In this document: positions 10,883 through 22,450 of the stretch, in pieces
Numbering within the stretch: the first letter of the stretch is position 1
Layout: each line of letters begins with the position of its first letter
Source: Margaritispora aquatica
Taxonomy: Eukaryota > Ascomycota > Leotiomycetes > Helotiales > Discinellaceae
Assembly (NCBI GenBank): GCA_007644065.1
Contig: VJWN01000004.1
Coordinates: 930,001-994,000, forward strand
Length of the DNA: 64,000 nt
Reading direction: 5' to 3'
Made by a program: the position numbers and the translations under genes
The notes under the pieces: model-generated
What the model was told of the DNA's origin: nothing
Database searches by the model: none
The model's input: the letters and a program-made list of their open reading frames with translations, nothing else

Positions 10883-13522
10883 TTAAAAAGGTGTAGAAAG
10901 CCCATTCTTTGACTGCCTTTTGCTGAAACGATGTCTTTTCGAAGCTTTTTCTGGCGTTTCCTCACTTAGACTCGCTTGACTTCTGGTCAAGTGGTTTCGT
11001 CCATTGCGATCTGTGACGCTGAATCCTTCTGGGTAGATACTATTCCCCTGAAGTGTGCTACTGGGACTCGAGACAGAAGATCCCATGTCAAATCCGCCTT
11101 CACTCGTGTAAGAGCCGGTCATAGCTTGAGAAAGTGCCATGTCTTTGGCTCGCTCTAATGACTCTAACCATTCTTGTGCCGAACTCTTTGAAGGATCCCC
11201 GGTGGTTATAGAGGTTTTGGTGTCTTCGAAAACATAATGCGTGCCGCGCTAGGAACTGTCAGAAAGCTACTCAATGTATGCTGTGGGAAGACTTACTGTG
11301 TCTACACACCAAGACTCCTGCCCCTTAGAATCCGTTTGTGTCTTCCACGAGCATTCGGATGCCAGAAGGGATATCTCAGACTTAGTCTTCTTCTCATCTC
11401 CCCCTGCGGCAGCCATGATGATTCTAGCACTCGACGTCACCAAGACAAGGCGCTGTCGTTTTTTAGTGTTTCCCCCACCAAAAAACCTTGCTAGGCCCTT
11501 CTTTTCGTGTGACTCTCCAGGGTCACCATTTCTTGCGTTGGGACTGTGTGGTAATGGTGTTGATACAACCATCAAATTTCCGAGCTTTAGGATACGTTCA
11601 TTATTCCGCGTCAGAACTGGAGACCACTCAATATCAAGCTGTGTCGGTGGGGGTAACTCGGTGATGATTCTTGGCTGTGGCCTTGCTGTATTGTTGGTGC
11701 TCGGTGCGCCTCGAGACGTTGATATTGGTGGAGGGGCATTACTTGAGTAACCTCCAAGCTTGATGAGATTGGGTTCCTGTGATCTTGGTATATAAGGCCC
11801 CAATCTGGGCGCCTTCGTTCTCCAAAGTCCACGTCCCCATTGCATGCCATCAAAGAATTCGTGGTTCTTAACATGCTCGATTGACAATCTTCGTTGTGGG
11901 TCCAAGACGAGAAGTCTTTCAATGAGATCTTTCGCAGCTGGAGGAAATCCCGATGGAAATTCATACTCCAATGCCACAATTTTTTGGAACGTCAGATATT
12001 CGTTGGCAGCTTTGAAAGGCGGTCGACCAGTAAGAAGCTGATAGATAATACATCCGAATGCCCACAAGTCACTCGCTTTGCAAGCACTCTTGTCGGTCAA
12101 AAGTTCAGGACTGACATATTCTGCAGTACCAACGAACGATGTTGCTCGATTTGACTCCATGTTACCGATATAATCATGCGGTTTGCTTGGGTCCCTCGGT
12201 TCTCTTGGGTCGGGTAAGAGTTTGGCTGTTCCAAAATCAGTAATCTTGATGTGCATTTGGTCGTCCAACAAAACATTCTCTGGTTTCAAATCCCGATGGA
12301 TCACGCCTCTGTTGTGCATGTGTTCGATGGCGTCGAGGATCTGAGCTCCATAAAATCTCGTACATTCCTCATTGAAAGATCCAATCTTTTTCAGTACTCC
12401 AAGAAGCTCGCCTCCACTGGCCATATCCAGCACATAGTACAGAGACGCACTATCCTGGAACGTGTAGTAGAGACGAATTATCCCAGGATGTTCAGTCAGC
12501 CGGTTCAGTGTATCCTTTTCGATATTCACGTATTTGATCTTCTTCTCCTTGATGATGTGTTTCTTGTCCAGGATCTTGATCGCATACTCTTTCAGTGTCT
12601 GCCTGTCCGTTGCCAGCATGACTGTGCTATATGACCCTTCACCAAGTACCCGGCCAAAAGAGAAGTCCCTTACACCCTTCTTGGCCTGCCTAAGTACGAC
12701 TTTACCATTTGCATCAACCTCTTGATTTACGGTTGTTGCTGCGCCCCTATCCTTCCAATCATCACTGCCAACTGGATCAACAGGACCATCCATACGTCCG
12801 CCACCCATTCCTCTCGAACTCCTCCTGGCAGGTGGGTTATGTTGGACGTATGATCGATCCCTATGGCTTGGTTCTCTCGAAGGTACTCCCGCCTGCATAG
12901 CCATACCTGCTCGTGAGTCGCTTCTTGAAGGGGCTATTACAGATGCACCTGAAGGTTCTGTCCTTAATCTATATGAAGGTTCTCGAGATGGCATTGCATT
13001 GGGTGGAGGTTGAGCGGCATAGACTCCAGACACCGGACGGGCTGTAGCTGGAGGGGGATAATCTCTCCCATTCTGTATTCCTCTTGAAGGAGGAAATTGT
13101 GCTTGTTGCTGGGCTTGGTGATTTAGAGGCATTGACTGCCTGTATGCTTTGGCTGCTGCGGCTCTTGCTGCCGCGTCGCTCGGGCCTGGTCTGTAACTTT
13201 CACTTCCATTCGACTCTGACCGCAGAGTCCGTGGTTTCGATTCGTAGCTCTGAGGCGGGGAAACTGAGGGAGGAGGAGCTTCACGGGTAGATTCTCCACG
13301 GTGGAGAATATTGAATACAGAGTGTCTGCGAGATTGCGATTGAGGGTCAGTAGTCGAACGGGCCTCTCTTGAAAGAGGAATAGGATCTGGAGCCATAGGA
13401 AAGGGAGCTGACTCTAGTTTTGAGTCCGCAGGTATGACTGGAGACCCTCCAGGTGATGCATTATCAGGATTTGCTATGCGCAGGCCACCAAAAGATTGAG
13501 AAAGACTGAAGTCACCCTCCAT
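10883..13522 (-). CDS. PDK1-type AGC protein kinase (Pkh/ksg1 homologue)
   Basis: Exons 13522-11297 and 11248-10883 give 863 residues. The first 280 are disordered and rich in S, P, Q and R. The kinase domain spans about 287-558: glycine loop GEGSYSTV, Lys316 in AIKILDK, catalytic HRDLKPEN (409-416), DFG (429-431), and the activation loop TSFVGTAEYVSPELL, whose Ser462 matches the PDK1 autophosphorylation serine. A C-terminal PH-like region follows from about 640 (IEWSPVLTRNNERI through VDTRGTHYVFED), cut by the single intron. PDK1 phosphorylates the activation loops of other AGC kinases (Akt/Sch9, PKC, S6K types); in fungi the Pkh kinases relay sphingolipid and cell-wall signals. The basic, serine-rich tail is not conserved. 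Confidence 0.92.
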
Positions 13523-14069
13523 GGCGAGTCCTCTTCAAAAGCGTGCGATTGCTATGACTTCCTCAGAACTGCCCGCAACATGAACTATATCATGTCAAGG
13601 TCCAAGGTAAATTATGACCTTTGTCGTTTACAAGTTTCTTGGGGGGAAGTTCGAGGTCGAAGAGGTCTGCCGATTGCAGAGAGTTCGCAGCAGAGCTGCT
13701 GCGTGATAGCGGAGCTGTCAAATGTCGTGTCCTAAAATTGGAGAGTCGTCTGTACGGACTAGATGGTAAGATACTCGATTGGCGGATGCTGTGCTGTGTT
13801 GGATGACGGTACACTGTACCATGGATGGCTGTGCCACACGTCACGTCACGTCGTAGTTCGTACAGATTGATATGGGTTGGTAAGTTGGTAAGATGGTACC
13901 TTTTCTGAGGAATGATTGACGATCTGAGTAGAATTTCGCTGCAGATTGTATAATTGCAGTGTACTGCTTGCTGTACAATGTTGCACGGTGATTTTATTGA
14001 TTGGTTGAGGGGGAATGACTTTTGGGTACGGAAGTATTCATCTCCTTCGAGGTTAGTGTCGTGCTTGAC

Positions 14070-14190
14070 TCCAGGGAATCCAGGGAGTGAATTCAGGGAG
14101 TCCAGGGGGGAGGTGCATTTTTAGCGGGAGGAGAGAGAGGATAGAGGATAGAGGAGAGAGGAGAGCGAGGATAGTGGAAAGAAAGAAAGG
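14070..14190. repeat. CCAGGGA short repeats followed by purine-rich GA tract
   Basis: At 14070-14110 the word TCCAGGGA/G recurs about four times with one interruption. From 14126 to 14190 the plus strand is almost entirely purine, made of GAGAGA, GGATAGA and GAAAGAAAG words. Such polypurine tracts are common in fungal upstream regions and can exclude nucleosomes. Confidence 0.7.
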
Positions 14191-14332
14191 TCCATGCATC
14201 GTTAAATTTCTTCAGACAAACAACTTAATTTGAGATTTACAAGTCATGCACTAAAAACTTTTTCCTTTTTTTCCCATCCACATTGCCTGGTTTTCTCGAG
14301 TCAGTGCCGAGCATCATCTTGTTGCTATTTCT

Positions 14333-14368
14333 ATAGATATATAGATATATAGATATATATATATATAT
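14333..14368. repeat. ATAGATAT/AT microsatellite
   Basis: Three TATAGATA-like units pass into a pure (AT)n run ending at about 14368. Seen directly; likely length-variable between strains. Confidence 0.85.
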
Positions 14369-15312
14369 GAAAAGGAACACAACAGAGGCCGAGGATACAA
14401 AGTACGAGGATACATATCAAGTAAGATTACAATTCTAGTCCAAGCTTGCAGATGGTAATGAAATGGATACCCGGAGAGAAACAGCGAAGATATGTGACAG
14501 AACATAGATCATCAAGATCATCGAGCTTATGTTTCTAGAATTGGTCTTGATTTGTTTTCCGAAAGTTACTATTTGTTATCTCATGCATAGTCTTTCAACG
14601 ACTCCGAGTCTCGAGTGAGAAAGTGCTTTGCAAGATGATATATTATTGTGTTTGGAGCTCTACTAAATCGTACCTTATTTCTGTTGATTTGCTTTTACAT
14701 TACTCCCATCCTATTCATACCCGCTCGGTATGAACGAGACTTCATGCACAACTATCTACTAGTGATCTCGTTTAAATCATTGAGAAAGATATGCTTGGAC
14801 ATGCCATATTCACACATTGTGGTTTTTGCATCTGTTTCTTCATGGTGGAGTTTCAACGATTCTAAAGCACACGGGAGAATATTTGTATTGTCACAAGGCG
14901 CTTTCATTGCCTCGTCTCTCCAAAATGATTTCAGTACATTGACTGTTTTCATTGCCTCAATCGGTAGGAAAAACTGGATATGTACTTACAACTATCTATC
15001 TGGCTGTAATATGGCTTTTACTTGCTCCTGATAATCAATTACTTTAAAAGCTCCTCTATATACCTGCTCTTTGCAGGTAGATACTAAACTGGCATATATG
15101 CGATTTGAGCCTGGTTCTGGGTCTAAGTCCAATCAACATTGCAAGAGCTCTCTTTCTCGTGAATCTTGAAAGGCCCATAAGCGAGAATTCATGACTCCAA
15201 GTAACACATTGAACTTGGGTTTCGAATCATAAATCTATCATATTTCTTGCCAGTCATTCGTTCAATTTCAGTGTCAATCAATCAGAAGTGAATGTAACTT
15301 CTCGAAATCTAC

Positions 15313-15319
15313 TATAAAG
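15313..15319 (+). promoter_or_regulatory. Probable TATA box of the secreted-protein gene
   Basis: A TATAAAG word lies 105 bases before the start codon at 15424, followed by a CA-rich leader (CTTACAAATACAATCTACAATTC) typical of highly expressed fungal genes. Confidence 0.45.
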
Positions 15320-15423
15320 CCAGCACAAAATTCCTCCACAACGAAACTTACAAATACAATCTACAATTCATAATTTACGATCCATAACCTGCAATCTACA
15401 ATCCCAAGCCCATCCCAACCAAG

Positions 15424-16220
15424 ATGATGTCCAACAGCCTCTTCCTCAAGCTCTCGAGCATCGTACTCCTGCTCACAGCATCGATCGCAAGCCCCACTGC
15501 AACCGCCAGCACAGATACCTCTCTATCAAGAGGCATTCTCCCAGATGGCTACATAATGGGCAACCTCACAGTCACTGGTACCGTTGGCAACATAGCCAAT
15601 GTCAACATTGAAGGACGGGACATCGACCACGTCCTCGAGATCCTCAAAGCACGCCATCCTGAATTCGAGCTCGAAACGAATAACAACTCAGCTTCAACCT
15701 CCAGCGAACCTCCCCCAGCACTCAAAACACGCAACAAATCTGATTTGAATTGCTGCCCGATCATCAACCGAACCTTCAGCTGGGCCCATCATGATCTCAT
15801 TTCAAAAAGCATCCAACGGTTGTCTGCTATGCGCGGCTCAAGATGCGGAGTAGGACCTATTTCGTGCGTGCGTCTGGATTACCAACTTCACCCAGGACAC
15901 CCTGATGTTGATGGTAGCGCTGTTGTCCTCTGCAACGACGTAAGTTCCAACCTAACCTCTGCTGTTTTTTCAAGGAGAAAAGCCCCCTGAGTGATTAACC
16001 ATTAAACATGTAGAACCACTACGCCATCGAGCCGGACTGCTCCTACATGGCGTCCTACGCACAGGATATCTCGAACCGGTGCGCCAAGCCCGCAGAGATT
16101 GAGAATGGCTTTCCGTGGACCGGGCAGGTTGTTTGCGGCCAGGAGTTCGATACCGATCATTACAACATCATCATCGCGACCTCCCCTACTTTCGGCTCGG
16201 CCTGGAACCCTTGGCCGTGA
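15424..16220 (+). CDS. Small secreted cysteine-rich protein, candidate effector
   Basis: Exons 15424-15939 and 16014-16220 give 240 residues. A signal peptide is clear at the N-terminus: a hydrophobic core LKLSSIVLLLTASIA followed by a probable cleavage near residue 22-28. A low-complexity spacer is followed by a conserved-looking domain with eight cysteines, including the NCC pair at 110-111, C141, C148, C170, C181, C193 and the VCGQEFDTDHYN segment near the end. I believe similar secreted proteins with LCND and VCGQEF segments occur widely in Ascomycota without known function. An even cysteine count in an extracellular protein suggests disulfides. It could be an effector, an antimicrobial protein or a development-related secreted protein; the sequence does not decide. 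Confidence 0.8.
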
Positions 16221-16949
16221 TTTGCGGGCTCGAGACCGTGGGGCAATGTGCTTTGTTTGAGGATTGGAGGACATGCGAGCTAGGGATTATCAGGCGCTAT
16301 GTATTCGTAGTTTGACAGCATGGAAATATCAACGTTGGTTTCAAAGCAAAGAAAAAAAAAGCATCCTTCTTTCTCCCAAGCGAATTGTACATTAACCAAT
16401 TTCAGTTAATTGTAATTATTTTATTCCGGTGCATGACATGCAGCAAGTCATCATCACAAAGCGGCAATTCGAATTTCCCATATGTGTATGTGTGGATTCC
16501 CACTGCTTCGAACATATACCATTGCTGGCACACCTCACTGCTGCTTGTCTTCTCATGTCGTGTAGTCATCTATTCCACGTTCGGGACTTTAAGCGAACTG
16601 AAAAAGTGACATGTCGAGTATCAGCTTATCTTGCTTCAACGGCACAGTCGATTCAAAGCATGATTACTAGATGTGCTTACTATGTTATGGTGTATAGCGG
16701 TATATTGGTACGGGAATGCTTTGTCCGTAATTGTATATATGGCACTTGTTCTGTTTAGTTTATGCTTTCTAACTTTTACCTTGAGTGTTAAGTAAGATAG
16801 GTAAATAAGGTGTGTCTTGTTGCTTACAAGACAACAGATATAACCTTATATTCTCTATAAAGACTACGCACACCTTAAAGGATCGTATATAGTCATACAC
16901 TCAGCGATAACATACCATCCAAAATACACAAATCCAAACGAGCCCCCTC
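16221..16949. other. Convergent intergenic region
   Basis: About 730 bases between the convergent 3' ends of the secreted-protein and permease genes. It is AT-rich with overlapping unsupported open frames, and holds only the two 3' UTRs as far as I can see. Confidence 0.4.
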
Positions 16950-18764
16950 TCACTTCACGACCTCCCCCTCCACCACTCCACCCGCAACCACGCCACCAAT
17001 CCTCTCCTTCCTCTTCCTATACGTGCGCTTCCCCCTGACAAACCAATACCCCAACAGCACCGCCGTAACGACCGCGTACACCACACACACATAATTCATA
17101 TTCCCGGCCTGCACCGGCTTGACTGGTGGGAACGAGTACATGACCAGCGTGAACAGCGTCCACAGCAGCAGCACCACATTGGCCACGAGTCCGAATTTCC
17201 CCAGCCAGAAGGGCCCGTGCCGGATGTTGTCTCGGCCGCGGATGAGCAGGCATGTCACGGGGATTGCGTACGAGATGTAGAGGAGCACAATGCACGCTGT
17301 GACCATGGAGTTGAACGCCGTGTAGCTGCCCATATACAAGAAGCCCAAGACAGCAACGATGGCACAACTCGTCGCGTGCGCGTTGAGCGGGACATCTAGC
17401 CTCTTGTCCACCTTCGCCAGCCACCTACTACCCGGCAATCCCCTATCCCGCGCAAAGCTCCAGCACAGCCGCGATTGCCACGTGTGGCTCGCGATCTGGC
17501 AGCCGATGCCGGTGACGATGATCATCGTCTCGAGGACCACGGCGCCGGCGCGAGAGCGGAGAGCTTGGTTGAAGAGCTCAAGGATGGGTACGTAGGTTGG
17601 CGTGTTGAAGAGGGCGTCGAGGTCTGACATGCTGAAGAACATGGAGATAGAGTAGAACCAGCTGGTTGTGAAACCGATGGCGACGGTGCCCATGATGGCG
17701 ATTGGGATTAGCTTTTCGGGACGCTCGACTTCTTCTGCCATGTGCGTTGCGCAGTCCTTGTGAGGATGGTCAGTGAAGTCCTTGACAGTTAAAGAGGTGG
17801 AGAGTTGTTGAAGAACTAACAAGACATGCGAAAGCCCAGTTCGTGTTAACAAGTCCAACGATGAACGCAATGCCATTTTCGGCCCAACCAGTGTTGTTGA
17901 CGAAATTGGCGAACACAAAGCGTGGGTTCTGGTGCGTTGGTGCGGCGGCAGGAACAGTGATGAGGATCACCGCGAAGGAGAATAGCGAGCAGTAGAGCGT
18001 AAAAGTCGCAACGCGAGGTAGGAACTTGCCGTAGCAATTGAAGAGAAATGCAAATGCATTGATGATTTGGTAGGCTACGACGACCATCCATGGCTCGATG
18101 ACGCTGCAGTGTTCACATATTAGATACAAGGTCTAGGAGTACACACTTCCCAAAATATTTGGTGCGTTGGATGCATATATGAGGAAAGAGAAAGGAGAGA
18201 CAGAAAGTAATATAAAGGATAACTAACAGATCAGGATGATAAAGCTGGATGCACCCCATACAAGCCGCTCCCACACCCAGCGCCACAGAAGCAGAAGTGA
18301 AGATACTCCCAGCCCAAGCGAACCAACCCGTCAGATAACTAGCAAACTGCCCATAACCCTCCGGGGCGAGCTCATTCGCCCAGAAATACTGCCCGCCAGC
18401 ATTGGGCATCGCGCTCGCGAGTTCCGACAGCGAGATACCGACACAGGTCGAGATCAAGGCGATGAGCATGATGCCGTACACGATCAGCACTGGACCTCCG
18501 GAGTTGATTCCTGTCACCAGTGCGGCGCTGATGCCGAACCAGGAGTTTGTGAGTGAGAAGCCGACGCCTAGGAGGGACCAGACGGAGAAGTTCCTCTTCA
18601 TGTCTTGGACGTAGCCCATTTCTAAGATTTGCGTGAGTGTGAAATCATTAGTTTGGGGGAGGACCTGTCATACCTGCTAATCTAGCAGCATCATCATTCT
18701 TGGAGCTTTCATAGTCAGAGCTCTCCGGCCTGTGTATGCTCAAATCATCTTTCTTTGAAGTCAT
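16950..18764 (-). CDS. APC-superfamily amino acid / GABA / choline permease
   Basis: Exons 18764-18674, 18621-18228, 18103-17821 and 17756-16950 join in frame to 524 residues, the normal size. About twelve membrane segments can be picked out, starting with NFSVWSLLGVGFSLTNSWFG. Family landmarks are SELASAMPNAGGQYFWA, the TGW segment of helix 3, and NWAFACLDCATHMAEEVERPEKLIP, which matches the fungal Uga4/Hnm1/Bat1-like group. These plasma-membrane or vacuolar proton symporters carry GABA, choline, polyamines or amino acids, and the substrate cannot be read from sequence. The start in exon 1 (MTSKKDDLSIHRPE) gives a short acidic cytosolic N-terminus. Next on the same strand is an SDR gene. Confidence 0.87.
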
Positions 18765-19659
18765 CGTTGCGATAATCGACAGCAATTTGATGTAATTCTA
18801 CAAGATCCTCACCATGAAAATCCGAAGATCACTTGAGAAGTTGTGCACAAGAACGGGAGCTAGGCGATTAAGTAGCTTAGGTACCGTTACATACGACACG
18901 GCTACCACAAACCTGAAAGTAGCAAAAGCTTCCTGAAACAAAATATGGTAACTTGGGGATAACGATAAGATAATGTAACTAAAAGTTCGCAACCAAGAAA
19001 ACGAGGGACGAAAGAGGACAGTAAAATGGGCATAAAGGGGGCAAACCACACTGTGTGGCCACTGAGCCATCATTGCAGCTTTGGCCAAGAGCCTTGTCCA
19101 ACATACTTGCAGACTCGGCGCTGCGTATCTAGATAAGATTTCGAAGTGGATTTTGGATGGCCGATGGCAAAAGAACAAAAAGGGCAAAAGTGTACCCTCT
19201 CCACAGTCTTCCATCATCGTGCGGAAGCCAAGTCTGAATGCCGAGCCACTTGGTCGAATTGTCGTGTGCCAAGCAAGCCTAGGGTTCCACAAGCAATGAA
19301 GAAATTTTTGAGGCATCTAAACTTCCTGATTATGCAGTAAAGGAGAACAATATGAAATGTAAACTTAATCTGATTAACGGTTGGTAATTGAATACACTTG
19401 TTTATATTGTTATGCATTGTTGTCAGCTCGCTTGAGGCGGTGACACTTCAAATTATGGAAATAAATGTGGACTACTCATCTTGGCAGAGTGCATGTCATT
19501 GACTCGTAAAGCAGAGCTATCTATGATCTTCCAAGGCGCCTTGCATTCTGGGGCTTTCTCATGGGCTAACGCTTCCGTGACCTAGCAACTCGTTCGCTAA
19601 GCATTTCGTATATCGTGTCCCAAAGTTGGATCGTTGTCTTTATCTTGAATTGGCGAATT
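18765..19659. other. Intergenic region between permease and SDR
   Basis: About 900 bases, holding the permease promoter and the 3' flank of the SDR gene. Several open frames of 60-170 codons occur on both strands, but none shows recognisable protein features. Confidence 0.4.
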
Positions 19660-20905
19660 TCAAATACCGGTGCCTCGGATAGCATCAACCTGCTCGGAAA
19701 GGAGAGCATTGTTGCTTGGTGCATACAATGGTGGTCCTTCTGGCGTGACATATGCCTTTGTCATACCACCGTCAACAACGAAGTCCTGTGGAAAATTAGT
19801 ACTGTTTCACCTCGACAAATCCATGGCTGAAAAGCTTACCTGTCCGTTGACAAAGCTCGACTCGTCACTCGCCAGGAACAGGACAGCCTGTGCTTGCTCA
19901 ATAGCCTCGCCGAATCTGCCGCTTGGGAAGTGAATCTCACGTCTCAATCGCTTTGGCTTGTCGTCTCCTAGCCAGTCCTGTAGCAACGGAGTGTTCAGTG
20001 GAGCTGGGCAAAGAGAGTTGAAACGGAAACCTTCTCTGGCATGAACAATTGCAAGCTCTCTTGTTAGTGCAAGAACAGCGCCCTTGCTGGCAGTGTAAGC
20101 GAGCTGGGGAGTTGCAGAGCCGACCAAGGCCACAACTGAAGCAGTGTTGATGATTGAGCCTCGGTTCTTGTTGTGTTTGCGTAGAGACAAGACTGCATGC
20201 TTGCATCCAAACCAAACACCCTTAACATTAATAGCTTGAGTAAGATCCCAGATCTTCTCCGGCGTGTCAATAGCATCGGCATCATCAGCGTGCATGATAC
20301 CAGCATTGTTGAACATGATATCAACACCGCCCCACGCATCAAGGTGGTCTACAGCCTTCTGGATATCGGCTTCCTTGGAGACATCGCAAACCTGTTAATG
20401 TTAGCAAAACTCAAAACAATGATAATGATGATAACATACTTGAATCTCAACCTTGTGTGCTGATGGCACAAGTTGCTTTAACTTAGCTGCAGCTCTCTCC
20501 AAAGCAGGTGCGGAAATATCGGACATCAGGACGTTGGCACCCTCCTTAGCAAAGAGAATGCATGTCTCAAGACCAATACCACTAGATGGATGTAAGTTGG
20601 GGACTTGAAACTAAGTAATGCAGCGCCAGAGATACAGTGCTCTTTGCTCAAAAAAAAACAATATAGGTAAATAATGAAAGCCATGGCACGATATCCTCAT
20701 CATGTGATATAAAATGCATGTGGCAAAGTTGAGGTCTGTAAGATGACAACAGAGAAGAATTTCTTGGGTAGAATATTGCAATGAAATGCGCAACTCACCC
20801 TGCTGCTCCCGTAACAATGGCATTCTTGCCTAGAAGTCTCCCCATGCCGATGCTGTTGATAGTGTGCTTAGCATCGCTGCTGCTGCTTCGCGAGGTGTCT
20901 GCCAT
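19660..20905 (-). CDS. Classical short-chain dehydrogenase/reductase (3-oxoacyl-ACP reductase-like)
   Basis: Exons 20905-20799, 20581-20440, 20391-19840 and 19785-19660 give 308 residues. It is a complete classical SDR: TGAAGGIG nucleotide motif, acidic residue in SDISAP, CDVSKEADI, NNAGIMHAD, the serine and YTASK active site, and an ending in DFVVDGGMTKAYVTPEG. The aspartate after the second strand suggests a preference for NAD(H). Enzymes of this type oxidise or reduce alcohols, sugars or hydroxy-acids. The position between a permease and a glutamine-synthetase-like gene hints at catabolism, but the substrate is unknown. Confidence 0.87.
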
Positions 20906-22450
20906 ATTGTCTGTGAGATATGTAGTTTGTTGAGGATGCTCTAAAATGAATCGAGGTCAGTTATCTGTATCTCCTCTGAGACATATCGTGAACCATTCTT
21001 GATGCCGCAAACTACTGTACTGATGCATCGGTACCAATCCCGTTGAGTTCTCGCTTATGATAGTGGGATGCAGGAGGGATGAAGCTGAGAGGAACTCACT
21101 GATGATTAGAGTGAAGCCGACAGATGAGGCTTGAGGTCGATAATGGAATGGAAGTTATAGAAAAGGACAAGCTGATGTGAAGGAGGATTATGGGGACGAC
21201 ACGAGAATTTGATGACACAAATGGGGGATATCGGTGTGGTGGGAGACAATGCGCTGCTGAGGTGTGCACAGGACATGTGCAGTGGGCAAATAGATGTGTC
21301 AAGCAACGGTCCGTTTTCGGGGCTTCCATTTGATTTCACTACCACTACCACGACTACCATGACTACCCTACTCTCTGCTTGCTGCTTCTGGCGGCAAATT
21401 CGAATTGGATGGAGTGTTCTTATCGTTCGATATTGAGGGTGACTATCGAGTAAGATCTTACCTACCTCACATGCAACAGGATTCACTCTTACTTGCGATC
21501 TCCTTGCGAGTTGCCACATACATATTGCACAGCACGACTCAATGGGTTCAACATCCTAGCTTTATAAACCACAGTAATGAGAGAAATACTACAGAAATTC
21601 AAACATGAGCCCAAGACACCATCTCATCTTACCAATGCCGACTTGTCATGAGTCGTCGCCTGCCCTGCTCTGAAACAAAGCAGATTGTGTCAATATCAAT
21701 ACATCAAGGGACACCTCAAGGGATACCAAGGAGGGGCAACAACAACAGCTGGAACTGAAATGGCGGGGTCAGTCATGCGGGCAACAATTCAAAAGCAGCA
21801 CAGCGCATCGCAGCGCATCGCAGACTGCACGTTGTGAATATCTGATACGCTGCAAAGCACTGGAAGAGAAGGGGTCCGGTCCTGAGGCCGAATGCCCATT
21901 TCCTATTGCCTATGGTGGGATTCTCGTCCGAATATCGTATCAAAGTCCCGAAGAGAGAGGAATGCCGAAGCTCTACCTTTCTGGAGGCATTTGGCAATCT
22001 TTATTTATATTTTCCTTACAATACTTGTACACAAACCACACAAACCACACAAGCCCAATCCCTACTGATGACGATGGTCATGCCGGATTGCGTGTGGGCT
22101 GTCAACATGCCATCTGATTGGCTTTAGTGTCTCTTTTGGACAGGGAGAGCTTCGGCTTCCTTGTTAGCTCTTATCGTCCCTCCACCAGTTCCACCAGTTC
22201 CACCGGGCCAGCTCGACCAGAGGTTCCAGCTTTCCCCTCCATGATCCCATACGACGTTGATGTTCAGTGAAGGAAAGCTCGCGCTGTGATTCCCCTTGGT
22301 AAGAGCAAGCCTTCAACTGTTTTATGTCGCATTTGGCTTTCCATCAGAACTATTCACGAACGATCACTAACTTCGTCTTGTACCAGCTCACTTACAGCTA
22401 CCGAACTCATTGACAAAGCACCCACGGGACAATCCCACTTTGCTCCCACT
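20906..22450. promoter_or_regulatory. Divergent promoter region of SDR and glutamine-synthetase-like genes
   Basis: About 1.5 kb between divergent start codons. A probable 5' UTR intron of the plus-strand gene runs 22299-22386: GTAAGA donor, CACTAAC branch region, TACCAG acceptor. The frame upstream of 22451 is open but has no ATG. Short CCACCAGTT repeats occur near 22185-22205. No other gene is supported. Confidence 0.45.

Larger units (their letters stand above)
13523..15423. other. Long intergenic region with simple repeats
   Basis: Nearly 1.9 kb between the divergent kinase and secreted-protein genes. It contains a CCAGGGA-type short tandem repeat, a purine-rich GA tract and an ATAGATAT microsatellite, listed separately. 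The open frame at 14648-15031 is AT-rich with no recognisable motif, and I do not call it. The last 120 bases hold a TATA box and a CA-rich leader for the secreted protein. Confidence 0.5.

Noticed and set aside
15200..15260. GGTTTCGAATC, a tRNA B-box-like word
   Set aside because: No matching A box or cloverleaf around it.
22286..22450. Open frame extending the glutamine-synthetase-like protein upstream
   Set aside because: It starts with GTG, has no in-frame ATG, and overlaps a probable 5' UTR intron.
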